Shown here: piece by piece, positions 1 through 7,513 of the stretch | Position numbering within the stretch: position 1 is the first letter of the stretch | How the letters are laid out: each line of letters opens with the position of its first letter | Assembly (NCBI RefSeq): GCF_013141825.1 | Contig: NZ_RZNH01000015.1 | Location: forward strand, 1-64,000 | Origin: Marinifilum caeruleilacunae | Lineage (GTDB): Bacteria; Bacteroidota; Bacteroidia; Bacteroidales; Marinifilaceae | Reading direction: 5' to 3' | Length of the DNA: 64,000 nucleotides | The notes under the pieces: model-generated | What the model was told of the DNA's origin: nothing | Seen by the model: only the letters and a program-made list of their open reading frames with translations | The model's database searches: none | Position numbers and translations under genes: made by a program

Positions 1-102
1 GGTCATTTCCCCTTCTTCAACTTGACGTACAACTGACAATTTAAAGGATAAATTATAATTTCGTTGGGTACGCCTTGCTACAGTCTTTCTCAATATTTTC
101 AT
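1..102 (-). CDS. IS3-family transposase OrfA, N-terminal 34 residues only
   Basis: An ATG at 102 (minus strand) opens a frame that runs off the left edge after 34 codons. The peptide starts MKILRKTVARRTQRNYNLSF and continues with a basic, helical stretch ending VEEGEMT. This is the typical beginning of the helix-turn-helix OrfA protein of IS3-group elements, which binds the element ends and is normally joined to the DDE protein OrfB by a -1 frameshift. Identification rests on this short N-terminus and the terminal repeat just upstream, so the exact IS is unknown. Whether the rest of the gene is intact cannot be judged here. Confidence 0.6.
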   Translation of the reverse strand, partial: MKILRKTVARRTQRNYNLSFKLSVVRQVEEGEMT

Positions 103-143
103 AAATAAGTCGATTTACTGTCAACTTATTTCAGGACGGGACA
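1..143 (-). mobile_element. End of an IS3-family insertion sequence (cut by window edge)
   Basis: Read on the minus strand, the DNA from about 143 downward begins TGTCCCGTCCTGAAATAAG, which looks like an IS3-group terminal repeat. It leads within 41 bases to the start codon of an OrfA-like transposase. The outer boundary at about 143 is inferred from the TG terminus. No target duplication can be checked because the other end is outside the window. The element sits only a few bases beyond the terminator of the neighbouring outer-membrane gene. Confidence 0.6.
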
Positions 144-149
144 AAGCAT

Positions 150-187
150 AAAAAAAGAGGGTGATTTAAAATCACCCTCTTTTTTTT
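150..187 (-). terminator. Intrinsic terminator, bidirectional
   Basis: A perfect stem (AGAGGGTGAT / ATCACCCTCT, five-base loop) is flanked by an A-run on the left and a T-run on the right, so it can act in both directions. It ends the outer-membrane protein gene on the minus strand; the stop codon of that gene lies in the T-run. Confidence 0.85.
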
Positions 188-1070
188 AAATACCTATTGA
201 TATTCCGGCACTGACAAAGAAATTGTTGTCTAGATCGAAATCCACTACTTTATCTGTACCATCGTTAAATTCAAAATTTCTTGAGAATGTGTGACCTGCA
301 TTTGCTTTTACAGTAATTTTCTTAGCTATTTTCTGATTCAGGTAAATACCACCACCGATGTTCATGATTCCAACATTATCTATTGTGGTATTGCCATCTT
401 CAGATCTAATTTTATCACTCAAAGAAAAATTCTCACCTGCAATTAAAAGGTTCGCTCCCAGCTGGGTGTTAGGACTTAATTGGTAGTTTACGTCCATGCG
501 CGGGAATCCAAAATTGATGGTCCATTTTTTATCGGGTTTCCACATTAAACTGGCTACCGGAATAGGAGCTGGAAATCCTAAAGTGTTTGAGTAAATGGCA
601 CCTATACTCAACATTAAATTCTTTTTCTGATTAATTGGCTTGGTAAATAATGCCATACCAAAAAGATTGAGTTCATCCCAACTTACCGAAGAATCGAAAT
701 TCGAAGAGATATTTGGTTTCACAAAAGCTGTTAAAAACCAACCTTTTTTTAGGGGTTTCGAAATGCCAAATGTATATCCAATCGAATGAAAATTTTCCAA
801 TTCAACGCCCAGGTCTGGTACAATTCCATATTCGATATTTGTTTTGGCGTAATCTACAGTGTGGAAAATTCGCAATCCTTTTTGGTTTAAACTTTTAGGG
901 AATGTGAGGGAGATACTATACTTCTCAAAAGAGACATCAGAACCAGTGGATGCATCACCTTTTCCAATGTGAGTATAATTGGTGTTAAACCTCTCGTTAC
1001 CAAATTGTGCAATGCTTGTGAAGGATGTGATCAGCAACAAGCTAACGAATAAAATTACTTTTTCTTTCAT
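186..1070 (-). CDS. Predicted outer-membrane beta-barrel protein
   Basis: The 294-aa product has a clear signal peptide (residues 1-21, ending SIAQ). The remainder alternates polar and aromatic/hydrophobic residues in short strands and ends in a strand with the GISIGI terminus, as in beta-barrel outer-membrane proteins. Phrases such as TVDYAKTNIEYGIVPDLG and the Trp/Phe-rich middle fit the DUF6268-type barrels common in Bacteroidota, but that family call is from memory and not certain. No enzyme motif is visible. It is followed by its own strong terminator, and the divergently unrelated cyclase gene lies 23 bases upstream in the same direction, so the two could be co-transcribed. Confidence 0.6.
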   Translation of the reverse strand: MKEKVILFVSLLLITSFTSIAQFGNERFNTNYTHIGKGDASTGSDVSFEKYSISLTFPKSLNQKGLRIFHTVDYAKTNIEYGIVPDLGVELENFHSIGYTFGISKPLKKGWFLTAFVKPNISSNFDSSVSWDELNLFGMALFTKPINQKKNLMLSIGAIYSNTLGFPAPIPVASLMWKPDKKWTINFGFPRMDVNYQLSPNTQLGANLLIAGENFSLSDKIRSEDGNTTIDNVGIMNIGGGIYLNQKIAKKITVKANAGHTFSRNFEFNDGTDKVVDFDLDNNFFVSAGISIGI

Positions 1071-1093
1071 CTAAAATTTATGTGTAAAACAAT

Positions 1094-2194
1094 TTATGAG
1101 TGGGTTTTGTTTATACTATAAATACTAACTTTCTCTTTCTTTCCTTTTAAATTAAGATTATCGATATATGAATAATTGAAGGTATTATATACCGACAGGT
1201 CGCTTATTATCAATTTTGATGCCAAAAATTCCTTTTCGAAAGAATTACACAAACCTTGAATGCGCGAAGCTGTATTAATTACATCGCCATGATATGCAAT
1301 AGAACGTTTAATAACACCAACTTCAGCGGCCATTAAGGTTCCGCCGTTCAGGCCTGCTTTAAATTGTGGAACAAATCCGTAGGAGCTTAAATAATGATCG
1401 GATCTTTTTTCCAAATACTCTTTAAAGCGATAGAATACCTTTACGCATTTCGCATTTCTTACACCTTCTTCGTAGGGCCAAATCAGTACAACTTCATCAC
1501 CAATATATTGGTAAATATTGGCGTTAAATTCATTCACTGCAAGGGTTAAATCGGTGAAACAATCCTGAATCAGTTGGCTGTATTTTTTGTGTCCCAGTTT
1601 TTCGGCGTAAGTTGTGGACGATTTTAAATCCATAAACAAGAAAATCATCTTTACTTCTTTTGGCTGTCGATATTTCCCCAAAAGAAGATCGATCAATACG
1701 CCTGGTCCGAATTTTTGGTTAAAAATCTGCATCAGGATGATGCCCGAGCTAATGAGGTAGGTATATATCAATATCTTGAAAAAATTGGCCGACCTAACAA
1801 ACGATCTAATCTCAAGAATGTCTTCCTTGTTAATTTCACCAATCATGATATACTGAGAAAGTATACCGATAATAAAAACACAGATAACGGTAAGAATCAA
1901 GTGAACAATACTGTAGAATAAAATAATCCTGCCATAAGATTGTTTCCTTAACTGTTCCTGCTTTTTGTTAATTCTCATATTTAGCAAACTAAATATGGTA
2001 CCCATTAACACACCTCCAAGTAGGAGGTTTAAACCATCCATTCGCTCTTTAAAGGGATCTTTAAGTTCCTCTGGGATCTCAATTTCGGGATCCATCTGCA
2101 AAAAATTCCATAAATAGATAAAAATGATCCAAAAGGCATTTATGGTGAGAAAACTTTTGATTTGATCCTTAGTACTTTTTTTAAGTTTAAGCAT
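1094..2194 (-). CDS. Membrane-bound class III adenylate/guanylate cyclase
   Basis: The 366-aa protein has about four transmembrane segments in residues 15-170 and a cytoplasmic class III nucleotidyl cyclase domain in roughly 180-360. The two metal-binding aspartates are visible: D189 in FMDLKSST and D233 in YIGDEVVLIW, 44 residues apart as expected. The later HGDVINTASRIQ block carries the Asn/Arg pair that contacts the transition state. It should make cAMP or cGMP from the nucleotide triphosphate; the substrate cannot be told from sequence. This compact layout without HAMP or CHASE2 is widespread in Bacteroidota, where its signalling role is poorly known. Confidence 0.85.
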   Translation of the reverse strand: MLKLKKSTKDQIKSFLTINAFWIIFIYLWNFLQMDPEIEIPEELKDPFKERMDGLNLLLGGVLMGTIFSLLNMRINKKQEQLRKQSYGRIILFYSIVHLILTVICVFIIGILSQYIMIGEINKEDILEIRSFVRSANFFKILIYTYLISSGIILMQIFNQKFGPGVLIDLLLGKYRQPKEVKMIFLFMDLKSSTTYAEKLGHKKYSQLIQDCFTDLTLAVNEFNANIYQYIGDEVVLIWPYEEGVRNAKCVKVFYRFKEYLEKRSDHYLSSYGFVPQFKAGLNGGTLMAAEVGVIKRSIAYHGDVINTASRIQGLCNSFEKEFLASKLIISDLSVYNTFNYSYIDNLNLKGKKEKVSIYSINKTHS

Positions 2195-2361
2195 GTGATT
2201 AACAGTTGTTAAGTGTTAAGTGGGTTTGGCATTAAATAATAAAGATAGAATAGAATTGTTAATTTCTTTGACGAATCAAGAAAAATGGATTAATTTATAT
2301 CATAGAGTAAGAAGAATTGCTCCACAAATATTATTAGTTAAATATAGAATTGAATTCGCAA

Positions 2362-2934
2362 ATGTTAAAAGAATTAGTTGCTAAAAACAGAAGTTACAGA
2401 AGATTTTTTGAAGGAGAACAAATTTCTTCCACACAGGTTAAGGGTTGGATTGATTTGGCAAGATTAGGAGCATCAGGAAGAAATGCTCAAACCATAAAGT
2501 ATAAAATTGTGTTGTCGGAAGAAATGCGTGATAAAGTGTTTGAGAATTTGGCATGGGCTGGTTACCTGAAAGATTGGGATGGACCTGTAAAAGGTGAAAG
2601 ACCATCGGCTTATGTGATCATGATTAACGATGATGCGCTTGGGAAAAATTATTTTAGCGACGATGGAATTGCGGCCCAAAATTTGTTGTTAGGAGCAGTC
2701 GAAAGTGGTTTTGGTGGCTGTATCATTCGTGCTTTTAAAAACAATGAGCTTCGTAACTTGTTACAAATTGATGAAGGATATTCAATTATTCAGGTAATTG
2801 CATTGGGCAAGCCAAAAGAAGAAGTGGTAATTACAGAAATGAAAGATGGGGATATTAAGTATTGGCGCGATGAGAATGGAGTACATTATGTGCCAAAACG
2901 TAATATCGATGAGGTAATATTGGAAGAATTATAA
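2362..2934 (+). CDS. Nitroreductase-family flavoprotein
   Basis: The 190-aa protein belongs to the FMN-dependent nitroreductase fold. The N-terminal KNRSYRRF matches the RxSxRxF phosphate-binding signature of the family, and GIAAQNLLLGAVESGFGGCII matches the conserved helix that packs over FMN. Such enzymes use NAD(P)H to reduce nitro groups, quinones or flavins; the physiological substrate is unknown. I start it at ATG 2362 (MLKELVAKN). An in-frame TTG four codons earlier at 2350 is possible but less likely. It is followed 35 bases later by a secreted protein gene in the same direction. Confidence 0.8.
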   Translation: MLKELVAKNRSYRRFFEGEQISSTQVKGWIDLARLGASGRNAQTIKYKIVLSEEMRDKVFENLAWAGYLKDWDGPVKGERPSAYVIMINDDALGKNYFSDDGIAAQNLLLGAVESGFGGCIIRAFKNNELRNLLQIDEGYSIIQVIALGKPKEEVVITEMKDGDIKYWRDENGVHYVPKRNIDEVILEEL

Positions 2935-2969
2935 GAATAGGTCTGCGGATCGAATTAAAAACTGGTAAA

Positions 2970-3683
2970 ATGAGAAGATATGTGATTGGGTGCATTGCTC
3001 TTTTTTGTTTTGTTCTGGCAAGTGAGACGCTAAGTGCACAGAAGTTAAGAACAGATTCATTATTTTTTACAGGTGCAGTAATGGACCAGGAAGAACTAGC
3101 ACCATTGCCATACGCGCATTATAAAGTAAATAATAAAAAAGCAGGTACTTCCAATGCTTTTGGTCGTTTCTCATTTTGGGTAAATGCGGGTGATACGATT
3201 CAATATTCTTACGTTGGATATCAGAATGTACAGGTTGTTGTAAGCGATAGTTTAACTCAGGATTCTTACCTTTTTGGTGTATTTATGGCCAAAGATACAG
3301 TTGCTTTGCAGGAAGTCTTGATTCTTCCTCGATTTGGAGATTTTAAACAGGCCTTTATCAGTGCCAAAGTAAATACTCCAGAATATGTTAGAGCCAAGAA
3401 CAATGTAAATTCAGCCACTTACGAAGCTTTAACCAAGCGACCGGAAAAGATGGATGCCAAAGCCAATACCGATTTGTTGATTCAACAGCATGTAATCGAA
3501 AATGAGCACAAAGCCATGGTACCTCAGGAAATGGTTGCAGGAGTTAGTACTTTACGAACATTACCAGAGGTGAAACGAATTCAGCGTAAGCGTAAGATGA
3601 AAATTCCGGACAACCTGGTAACCGATAAGGAAATTACCACCCTGAAACAGATGTATCGATACGGTGTAAAAAATAAGAAATAA
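2970..3683 (+). CDS. Secreted protein with carboxypeptidase-regulatory-like domain
   Basis: The 237-aa product has a signal peptide (to about residue 23, LSAQ). A short beta-sandwich domain follows at roughly 30-115, with the GTSNAFGRFSFWVNAGDTI and YSYVGYQNV pattern of CarboxypepD_reg-like domains, which are common at the N-terminus of SusC/TonB-dependent proteins. The C-terminal half (120-237) is charged and helical, with no recognised motif, and ends in a basic tail. Its role is unknown. It may be a periplasmic or outer-membrane-associated accessory protein. It shares a bidirectional terminator with the converging proline dehydrogenase gene. Confidence 0.6.
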   Translation: MRRYVIGCIALFCFVLASETLSAQKLRTDSLFFTGAVMDQEELAPLPYAHYKVNNKKAGTSNAFGRFSFWVNAGDTIQYSYVGYQNVQVVVSDSLTQDSYLFGVFMAKDTVALQEVLILPRFGDFKQAFISAKVNTPEYVRAKNNVNSATYEALTKRPEKMDAKANTDLLIQQHVIENEHKAMVPQEMVAGVSTLRTLPEVKRIQRKRKMKIPDNLVTDKEITTLKQMYRYGVKNKK

Positions 3684-3712
3684 AAAAAGCGGTGAATTTT
3701 CACCGCTTTTTC
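3684..3712. terminator. Bidirectional terminator between convergent genes
   Basis: AAAAGCGGTGAA pairs perfectly with TTCACCGCTTTT around a two-base spacer, with A- and T-runs on the two sides. It serves the secreted-protein gene (+) and the proline dehydrogenase gene (-). Confidence 0.85.
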
Positions 3713-3717
3713 TTTTA

Positions 3718-4629
3718 TTATCCTCTGTTAAATAAGGCTTTTATAATCAGGGAAGCCATTTTTGGGTTTTCTTTCAATCTTCTGGTTGAGTATCCAAACC
3801 AATCTTTTCCAAATGGTACATAAACTCTCATGGTATGTCCTTTGTCAACAATCGATTTTCTCAATTCTGGCGTTACACCATATAGCATCTGGAACTCATA
3901 CTTATCTTTAGGTACATTGTACTTCTCAATCAATTTGTAAGCACCATCAACCAATGGTTTATCGTGAGTTGCAATTCCTGGATATACGTCATTTTTTAGC
4001 ATGAAATCCAAATCTTCAAGGAAGTGCTCGTTAATTTCTTCGTATTTTTTGTAAGCAATTTCTTCAGGCTCAACATAAATTCCTTTGCACAAACGGTAGT
4101 TTAACTTTGAAACACCATTTTGCATATCCATCATGTTAGTCAAATCGTCAAGGGTTCTTTTCAGGTATGCCTGAACAACCAGTCCAACATTTTTTGGGAA
4201 CTCAGCTTTCAGCTTTCTAAAAATTCTGATTTCCTTATCAACACAAGGAGAATCTTCCATATCGATTCTTACAAAGTTGTTGTATTCTGCCGCCTTGGCA
4301 ACCACTGTGCGGATGTTCTGGTAACAAACTTCCTCATCAAGTAGTAAACCGAAAAATGTTGGTTTTACAGAATAGTTTCCATCAATTTTATTCGATTCAA
4401 ATGTGTCAATAATTTCAAGGTAAGCTTCTTTGTTCTCGGTAGCTTCGTCAAGGTTTTTAATGAATTCTCCTAAAAGATCAACGGTAACTTTCATTCCTTG
4501 ATCGTTTAATTTTTTGGATTCTCTTACTGCATCAGCAATGGTTTCACCTGCAATGTATCGTTTAGAGAATATCCAAACTAATTTCTTAGGCATATAGGGT
4601 AGGGTTGCCGCTATAAGTTTATTGAACAT
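3718..4629 (-). CDS. Proline dehydrogenase (monofunctional)
   Basis: This 303-aa FAD enzyme oxidises L-proline to 1-pyrroline-5-carboxylate and passes electrons to quinone, the first step of proline catabolism. Family signatures are visible: VRIDMEDSP in a barrel strand, YRLCKGIYVEPEE (the RLxKGxY block), GIATHD, and FQMLYGV followed by the C-terminal RRLKENP segment that binds the substrate carboxylate (YSTRRLKENPKM). The length fits the stand-alone enzyme rather than bifunctional PutA. Its partner, P5C dehydrogenase, is encoded separately on the same strand at 7514-9145, with unrelated genes between. Confidence 0.93.
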   Translation of the reverse strand: MFNKLIAATLPYMPKKLVWIFSKRYIAGETIADAVRESKKLNDQGMKVTVDLLGEFIKNLDEATENKEAYLEIIDTFESNKIDGNYSVKPTFFGLLLDEEVCYQNIRTVVAKAAEYNNFVRIDMEDSPCVDKEIRIFRKLKAEFPKNVGLVVQAYLKRTLDDLTNMMDMQNGVSKLNYRLCKGIYVEPEEIAYKKYEEINEHFLEDLDFMLKNDVYPGIATHDKPLVDGAYKLIEKYNVPKDKYEFQMLYGVTPELRKSIVDKGHTMRVYVPFGKDWFGYSTRRLKENPKMASLIIKALFNRG

Positions 4630-4806
4630 TGAGTTAAATTTTTAGTGATTTACGTTTGATAATTGTTGTTCACAATGTATAGAGTATTCACATCAAAAAG
4701 AATGATGTTTATCAGCATATAAAAATGTTTGGATATTTGATGATATTTATTGTTGCTGCATTTTTAAAATTGAATGCCAGGAATTTTTTAGTCTACTTAT
4801 AAAAGT

Positions 4807-4814
4807 TATATTTG
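4807..4814 (+). promoter_or_regulatory. Putative Bacteroidota -7 box for the OmpH/Skp gene
   Basis: TATATTTG fits the TAnnTTTG consensus recognised by the Bacteroidota primary sigma factor. A T-rich -33-like element lies about 19 bases upstream. The start codon is 76 bases downstream. Confidence 0.45.
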
Positions 4815-4889
4815 TTAGGCAAAATCAAAAAATGGCAATACCATTTGTGGTATTGAAATAAAACCTGAAAAATTAAATACTAAATACCT

Positions 4890-5477
4890 ATGAAAAATTT
4901 ATCTGTTGCATTAAATGCCGTGTTAGTTGTTGCTGTTGCAATTCTGTACTTTGTTCAATTTTCTGGTAAAGGAGAATCGACCGAAGTAAAAACTGTAGCT
5001 GGAGAAGGAGCTGTTGTATACATTAACACTGATTCATTATTAAGCAACTATAACTTTTCACGTGATTTGAATGAGAAGTTTTTGAAGAAACAAGAAGATT
5101 CACGTACTGATTTCAACTTTAAAGCTCAGAAATTGGAGCAAGAAGCAGTTGCATTTCAGCGTAAACTTCAGAATAATGGATTCTTAACTCGTCAGAGAGC
5201 AGAAGAAGCGCAGCAAAAGTTAATTGCGAAGCAACAAAATTTGCAGCAATTGGAGCGTGAGCTTAGCGCAGAATTAATGGGTGAGCAGCAAGCAAACAGC
5301 AAGCGTTTATTCGATAGCGTTACCAACTACCTAAAAGAGTACAATGCAACACGTAATTTCAGCGTGATTTTAAGTACTACAAAAGGTGGTAATGTATTGT
5401 TCTCGCAAGATGGTTTAGACATTACACAGGATATTGTTGATGGCTTAAATGCAAGATATACTGCTGAAGCAAAATAA
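4890..5477 (+). CDS. OmpH/Skp-family periplasmic chaperone-like protein
   Basis: The 195-aa protein has an N-terminal hydrophobic helix (residues 7-25) that could be an uncleaved anchor. A short YINTDSLLSNYNF segment follows, then a long Gln/Glu/Lys-rich helical region (about 65-150), and a C-terminal strand segment (FSVILSTTKGGNVLFSQDGLDIT). This order matches the OmpH/Skp family, whose trimeric coiled-coil arms hold unfolded outer-membrane proteins in the periplasm. Bacteroidota encode several paralogues, often next to bamA, but here it stands alone. It has its own promoter-like box and a strong terminator. Confidence 0.85.
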   Translation: MKNLSVALNAVLVVAVAILYFVQFSGKGESTEVKTVAGEGAVVYINTDSLLSNYNFSRDLNEKFLKKQEDSRTDFNFKAQKLEQEAVAFQRKLQNNGFLTRQRAEEAQQKLIAKQQNLQQLERELSAELMGEQQANSKRLFDSVTNYLKEYNATRNFSVILSTTKGGNVLFSQDGLDITQDIVDGLNARYTAEAK

Positions 5478-5500
5478 TAAAAGATTTTACAAGCAAGAAA

Positions 5501-5535
5501 GGGCAGGTAGCAGATTTAGCTATCTGCCCTTTTTT
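5501..5535 (+). terminator. Terminator after the OmpH/Skp gene
   Basis: GGGCAGGTAGC pairs with GCTATCTGCCC (one G-U pair, seven-base loop) and is followed by six T residues. The promoter-like box of the next gene begins immediately behind it. Confidence 0.85.
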
Positions 5536-5536
5536 A

Positions 5537-5544
5537 TATATTTG
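5537..5544 (+). promoter_or_regulatory. Putative -7 box for the GT2 gene
   Basis: TATATTTG fits TAnnTTTG, and ATTTAG about 18 bases upstream resembles the -33 element, although it lies inside the preceding terminator hairpin. The start codon is 24 bases downstream. Confidence 0.45.
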
Positions 5545-5567
5545 CCCTTCGTATCTAAATAAGAAAT

Positions 5568-6836
5568 ATGGCTTTCGCTGATAAATACCTGAAAAAACAA
5601 AGAATGTACCCTGAGTACATTGCTGCTCCTGTGGATGAGAACTTAAATTTAATTGTAACGATACCTTGTTATGATGAGCCGGATTTGATTCCAAGTTTGG
5701 AAGCATTATGGAATTGTGACAGACCCAATGGTGTTGTGGAAGTAATTGTGATTGTAAATTCAGGTGAACAAACCGAGCAGAAAGCCCTTGATCAGAATGA
5801 AAAAACCATTGCCGAGGCTACAGCATGGATGGAAACTCATCAGGATGAGAAATTGAAATTCTATTTGATTCACCAACCCAAATTAAAACGAAAGTTTGCC
5901 GGAGTTGGCTTTGCCAGGAAAATTGCGATGGATGAGGCTGTTGCCCGTTTTAATAAAATCGATAAAGCAAATGGAATCATAACAGGTTTCGATGCAGATT
6001 CAACTTGCGATTCGAACTATTTGGTAGAGATTGAAAACTTATTTAAAAAATATCCAAAAGCCAATGGTGCGAATATTTTCTACGAACATCCTTTGGAGGG
6101 AGAAGATTTCGATCAGCAAATTTACGATGCCATTGCTCAATATGAACTGTATTTAAGATACTACATGCTAGCCATGCGATATGCAGGCCATCCGCATGCT
6201 TTTCATACAGTAGGTTCGAGTTTTGCTGTTTCGGCAAGTGCTTACATCAAACAGGGAGGAATGAATCGCAGACAGGCAGGTGAAGATTTCTACTTTCTAC
6301 AGAAAATTATTCCATTGGGTAAGTTTTATGAAATTAAAACTACCCGTGTAATTCCATCGCCTCGCGTTTCGGATCGAGTGCCGTTTGGAACTGGAAAGGC
6401 GGTTTCTACTTTCGTTGATGAGGGAATTCTTGATTACCAGACTTACAACTATTCTGCCTTTAAAGAACTCAAAGCCTTTTTTGATAAGGTGGATGATTTC
6501 TTTGGTGTAGATTACGATACCTACCTGAATGATTTATTGGTACAATTGCCAGGCTCGGTGCGAAGCTATTTAAAGGAAGATAATTTCTTTGAAGCCCTGG
6601 AAGAAATCAATAAAAACTGTGCGTCAATCGATACCTTCAGAAAGAAGTTCTTTGCTGCATTTAATGCCTTTAAAGTATTAAAATACCTGAACAATGTGCA
6701 CGAACAGTTTATCGATGAGGAGAGCATTCTAGTTTGTGCAAAACAATTGCTAACAGACCTGGAGATCGATACCAAAGGCATTTATTCTGCAAGAGAACTA
6801 TTAGAGATCTATCGTGATTATGAGAGAAAACATTAA
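5568..6836 (+). CDS. Glycosyltransferase family 2 protein
   Basis: This 422-aa cytosolic protein has a GT-A fold at about 28-290. LIVTIPCYDEPDLIPSLEAL is the nucleotide-sugar binding start, FDADST is the metal-binding DxD, and AGEDFYF supplies the ED acidic acceptor-side motif. No transmembrane segment is evident. The C-terminal 130 residues are helical and not recognised. The donor and acceptor sugars cannot be told from sequence, and there are no neighbouring glycan genes to suggest a pathway. The gene appears to be transcribed alone. Confidence 0.8.
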   Translation: MAFADKYLKKQRMYPEYIAAPVDENLNLIVTIPCYDEPDLIPSLEALWNCDRPNGVVEVIVIVNSGEQTEQKALDQNEKTIAEATAWMETHQDEKLKFYLIHQPKLKRKFAGVGFARKIAMDEAVARFNKIDKANGIITGFDADSTCDSNYLVEIENLFKKYPKANGANIFYEHPLEGEDFDQQIYDAIAQYELYLRYYMLAMRYAGHPHAFHTVGSSFAVSASAYIKQGGMNRRQAGEDFYFLQKIIPLGKFYEIKTTRVIPSPRVSDRVPFGTGKAVSTFVDEGILDYQTYNYSAFKELKAFFDKVDDFFGVDYDTYLNDLLVQLPGSVRSYLKEDNFFEALEEINKNCASIDTFRKKFFAAFNAFKVLKYLNNVHEQFIDEESILVCAKQLLTDLEIDTKGIYSARELLEIYRDYERKH

Positions 6837-6945
6837 GCGATAAGTATCGAAGCTTGAAGCTGTAGGCGGAAAACTTTAGTTTAACACTGCAGCAATTGAA
6901 TAAAGGCGCGCAGTATTTGTTCTACTCAGCATAAGGTAAGATCAA

Positions 6946-7251
6946 CTATTCTTCAATAAAAATAAAGATATCCTCATTTTCTTTCTTCATGAGGTACTGC
7001 TCACGTGCAAACTTTTCAAGGTTTTTCTTGTTGGTCTTCAGTTCGTGAATACGAGCCTTATCGTTCTCAATTTTTTTCAGAAAGTAAGCTTTTTCTTTCT
7101 CTAAGGCTTCAATTTTCGATTCGTAGCCTTTTCTTTCCCAGATGGAATGCTGGTCACCAAAAAACAACCACACATAGAATATCAGGAAAGCAATTACATA
7201 TTTACTTCTGATAATCTGGGGAATGTATTTTTTAGCAAGTTTGAGAATCAT
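6946..7251 (-). CDS. Septum formation initiator (DivIC/FtsB-like)
   Basis: The 101-aa protein has a short cytoplasmic N-terminus, one membrane helix (about 19-33, VIAFLIFYVWLFF), a charged coiled coil (42-85) and the family ending KFAREQYLMKKENEDIFIF. This is the layout of the bitopic division protein DivIC/FtsB. It forms a complex with FtsL and FtsQ at the division site and helps activate septal peptidoglycan synthesis. It lies alone on the minus strand, as is common in Bacteroidota, where division genes outside the mra cluster are scattered. Confidence 0.85.
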   Translation of the reverse strand: MILKLAKKYIPQIIRSKYVIAFLIFYVWLFFGDQHSIWERKGYESKIEALEKEKAYFLKKIENDKARIHELKTNKKNLEKFAREQYLMKKENEDIFIFIEE

Positions 7252-7413
7252 AGCTGTGTCTTTCCGGCTAAATTACAAATAATGTGTAAGAGTAGAAAGG
7301 TGAAAAAGTAGAAAATTTGTGCTTTTATCAGCGAAAAGCTTAAGTGGTTTTTAGGATAAAAATATCATTGAATTAATGATAACAGCTGCATGAATTTCGT
7401 TCATGCAAATCCA

Positions 7414-7449
7414 TAAAAAAACGACCGAAGAAACTCCGGTCGTTTTTAT
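7414..7449 (-). terminator. Terminator after the P5C dehydrogenase gene
   Basis: ACGACCG pairs with CGGTCGT across a nine-base loop. An A-run on the left (T-run on the minus strand) and a T-run on the right make it usable in both directions. It lies about 65 bases past the pruA stop codon. Confidence 0.8.
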
Positions 7450-7513
7450 CCAAAATAAATCATGTCATTGGAAGCCGGAGCGAATCCGGCTTAACGATCC
7501 AATATTTTTATTC

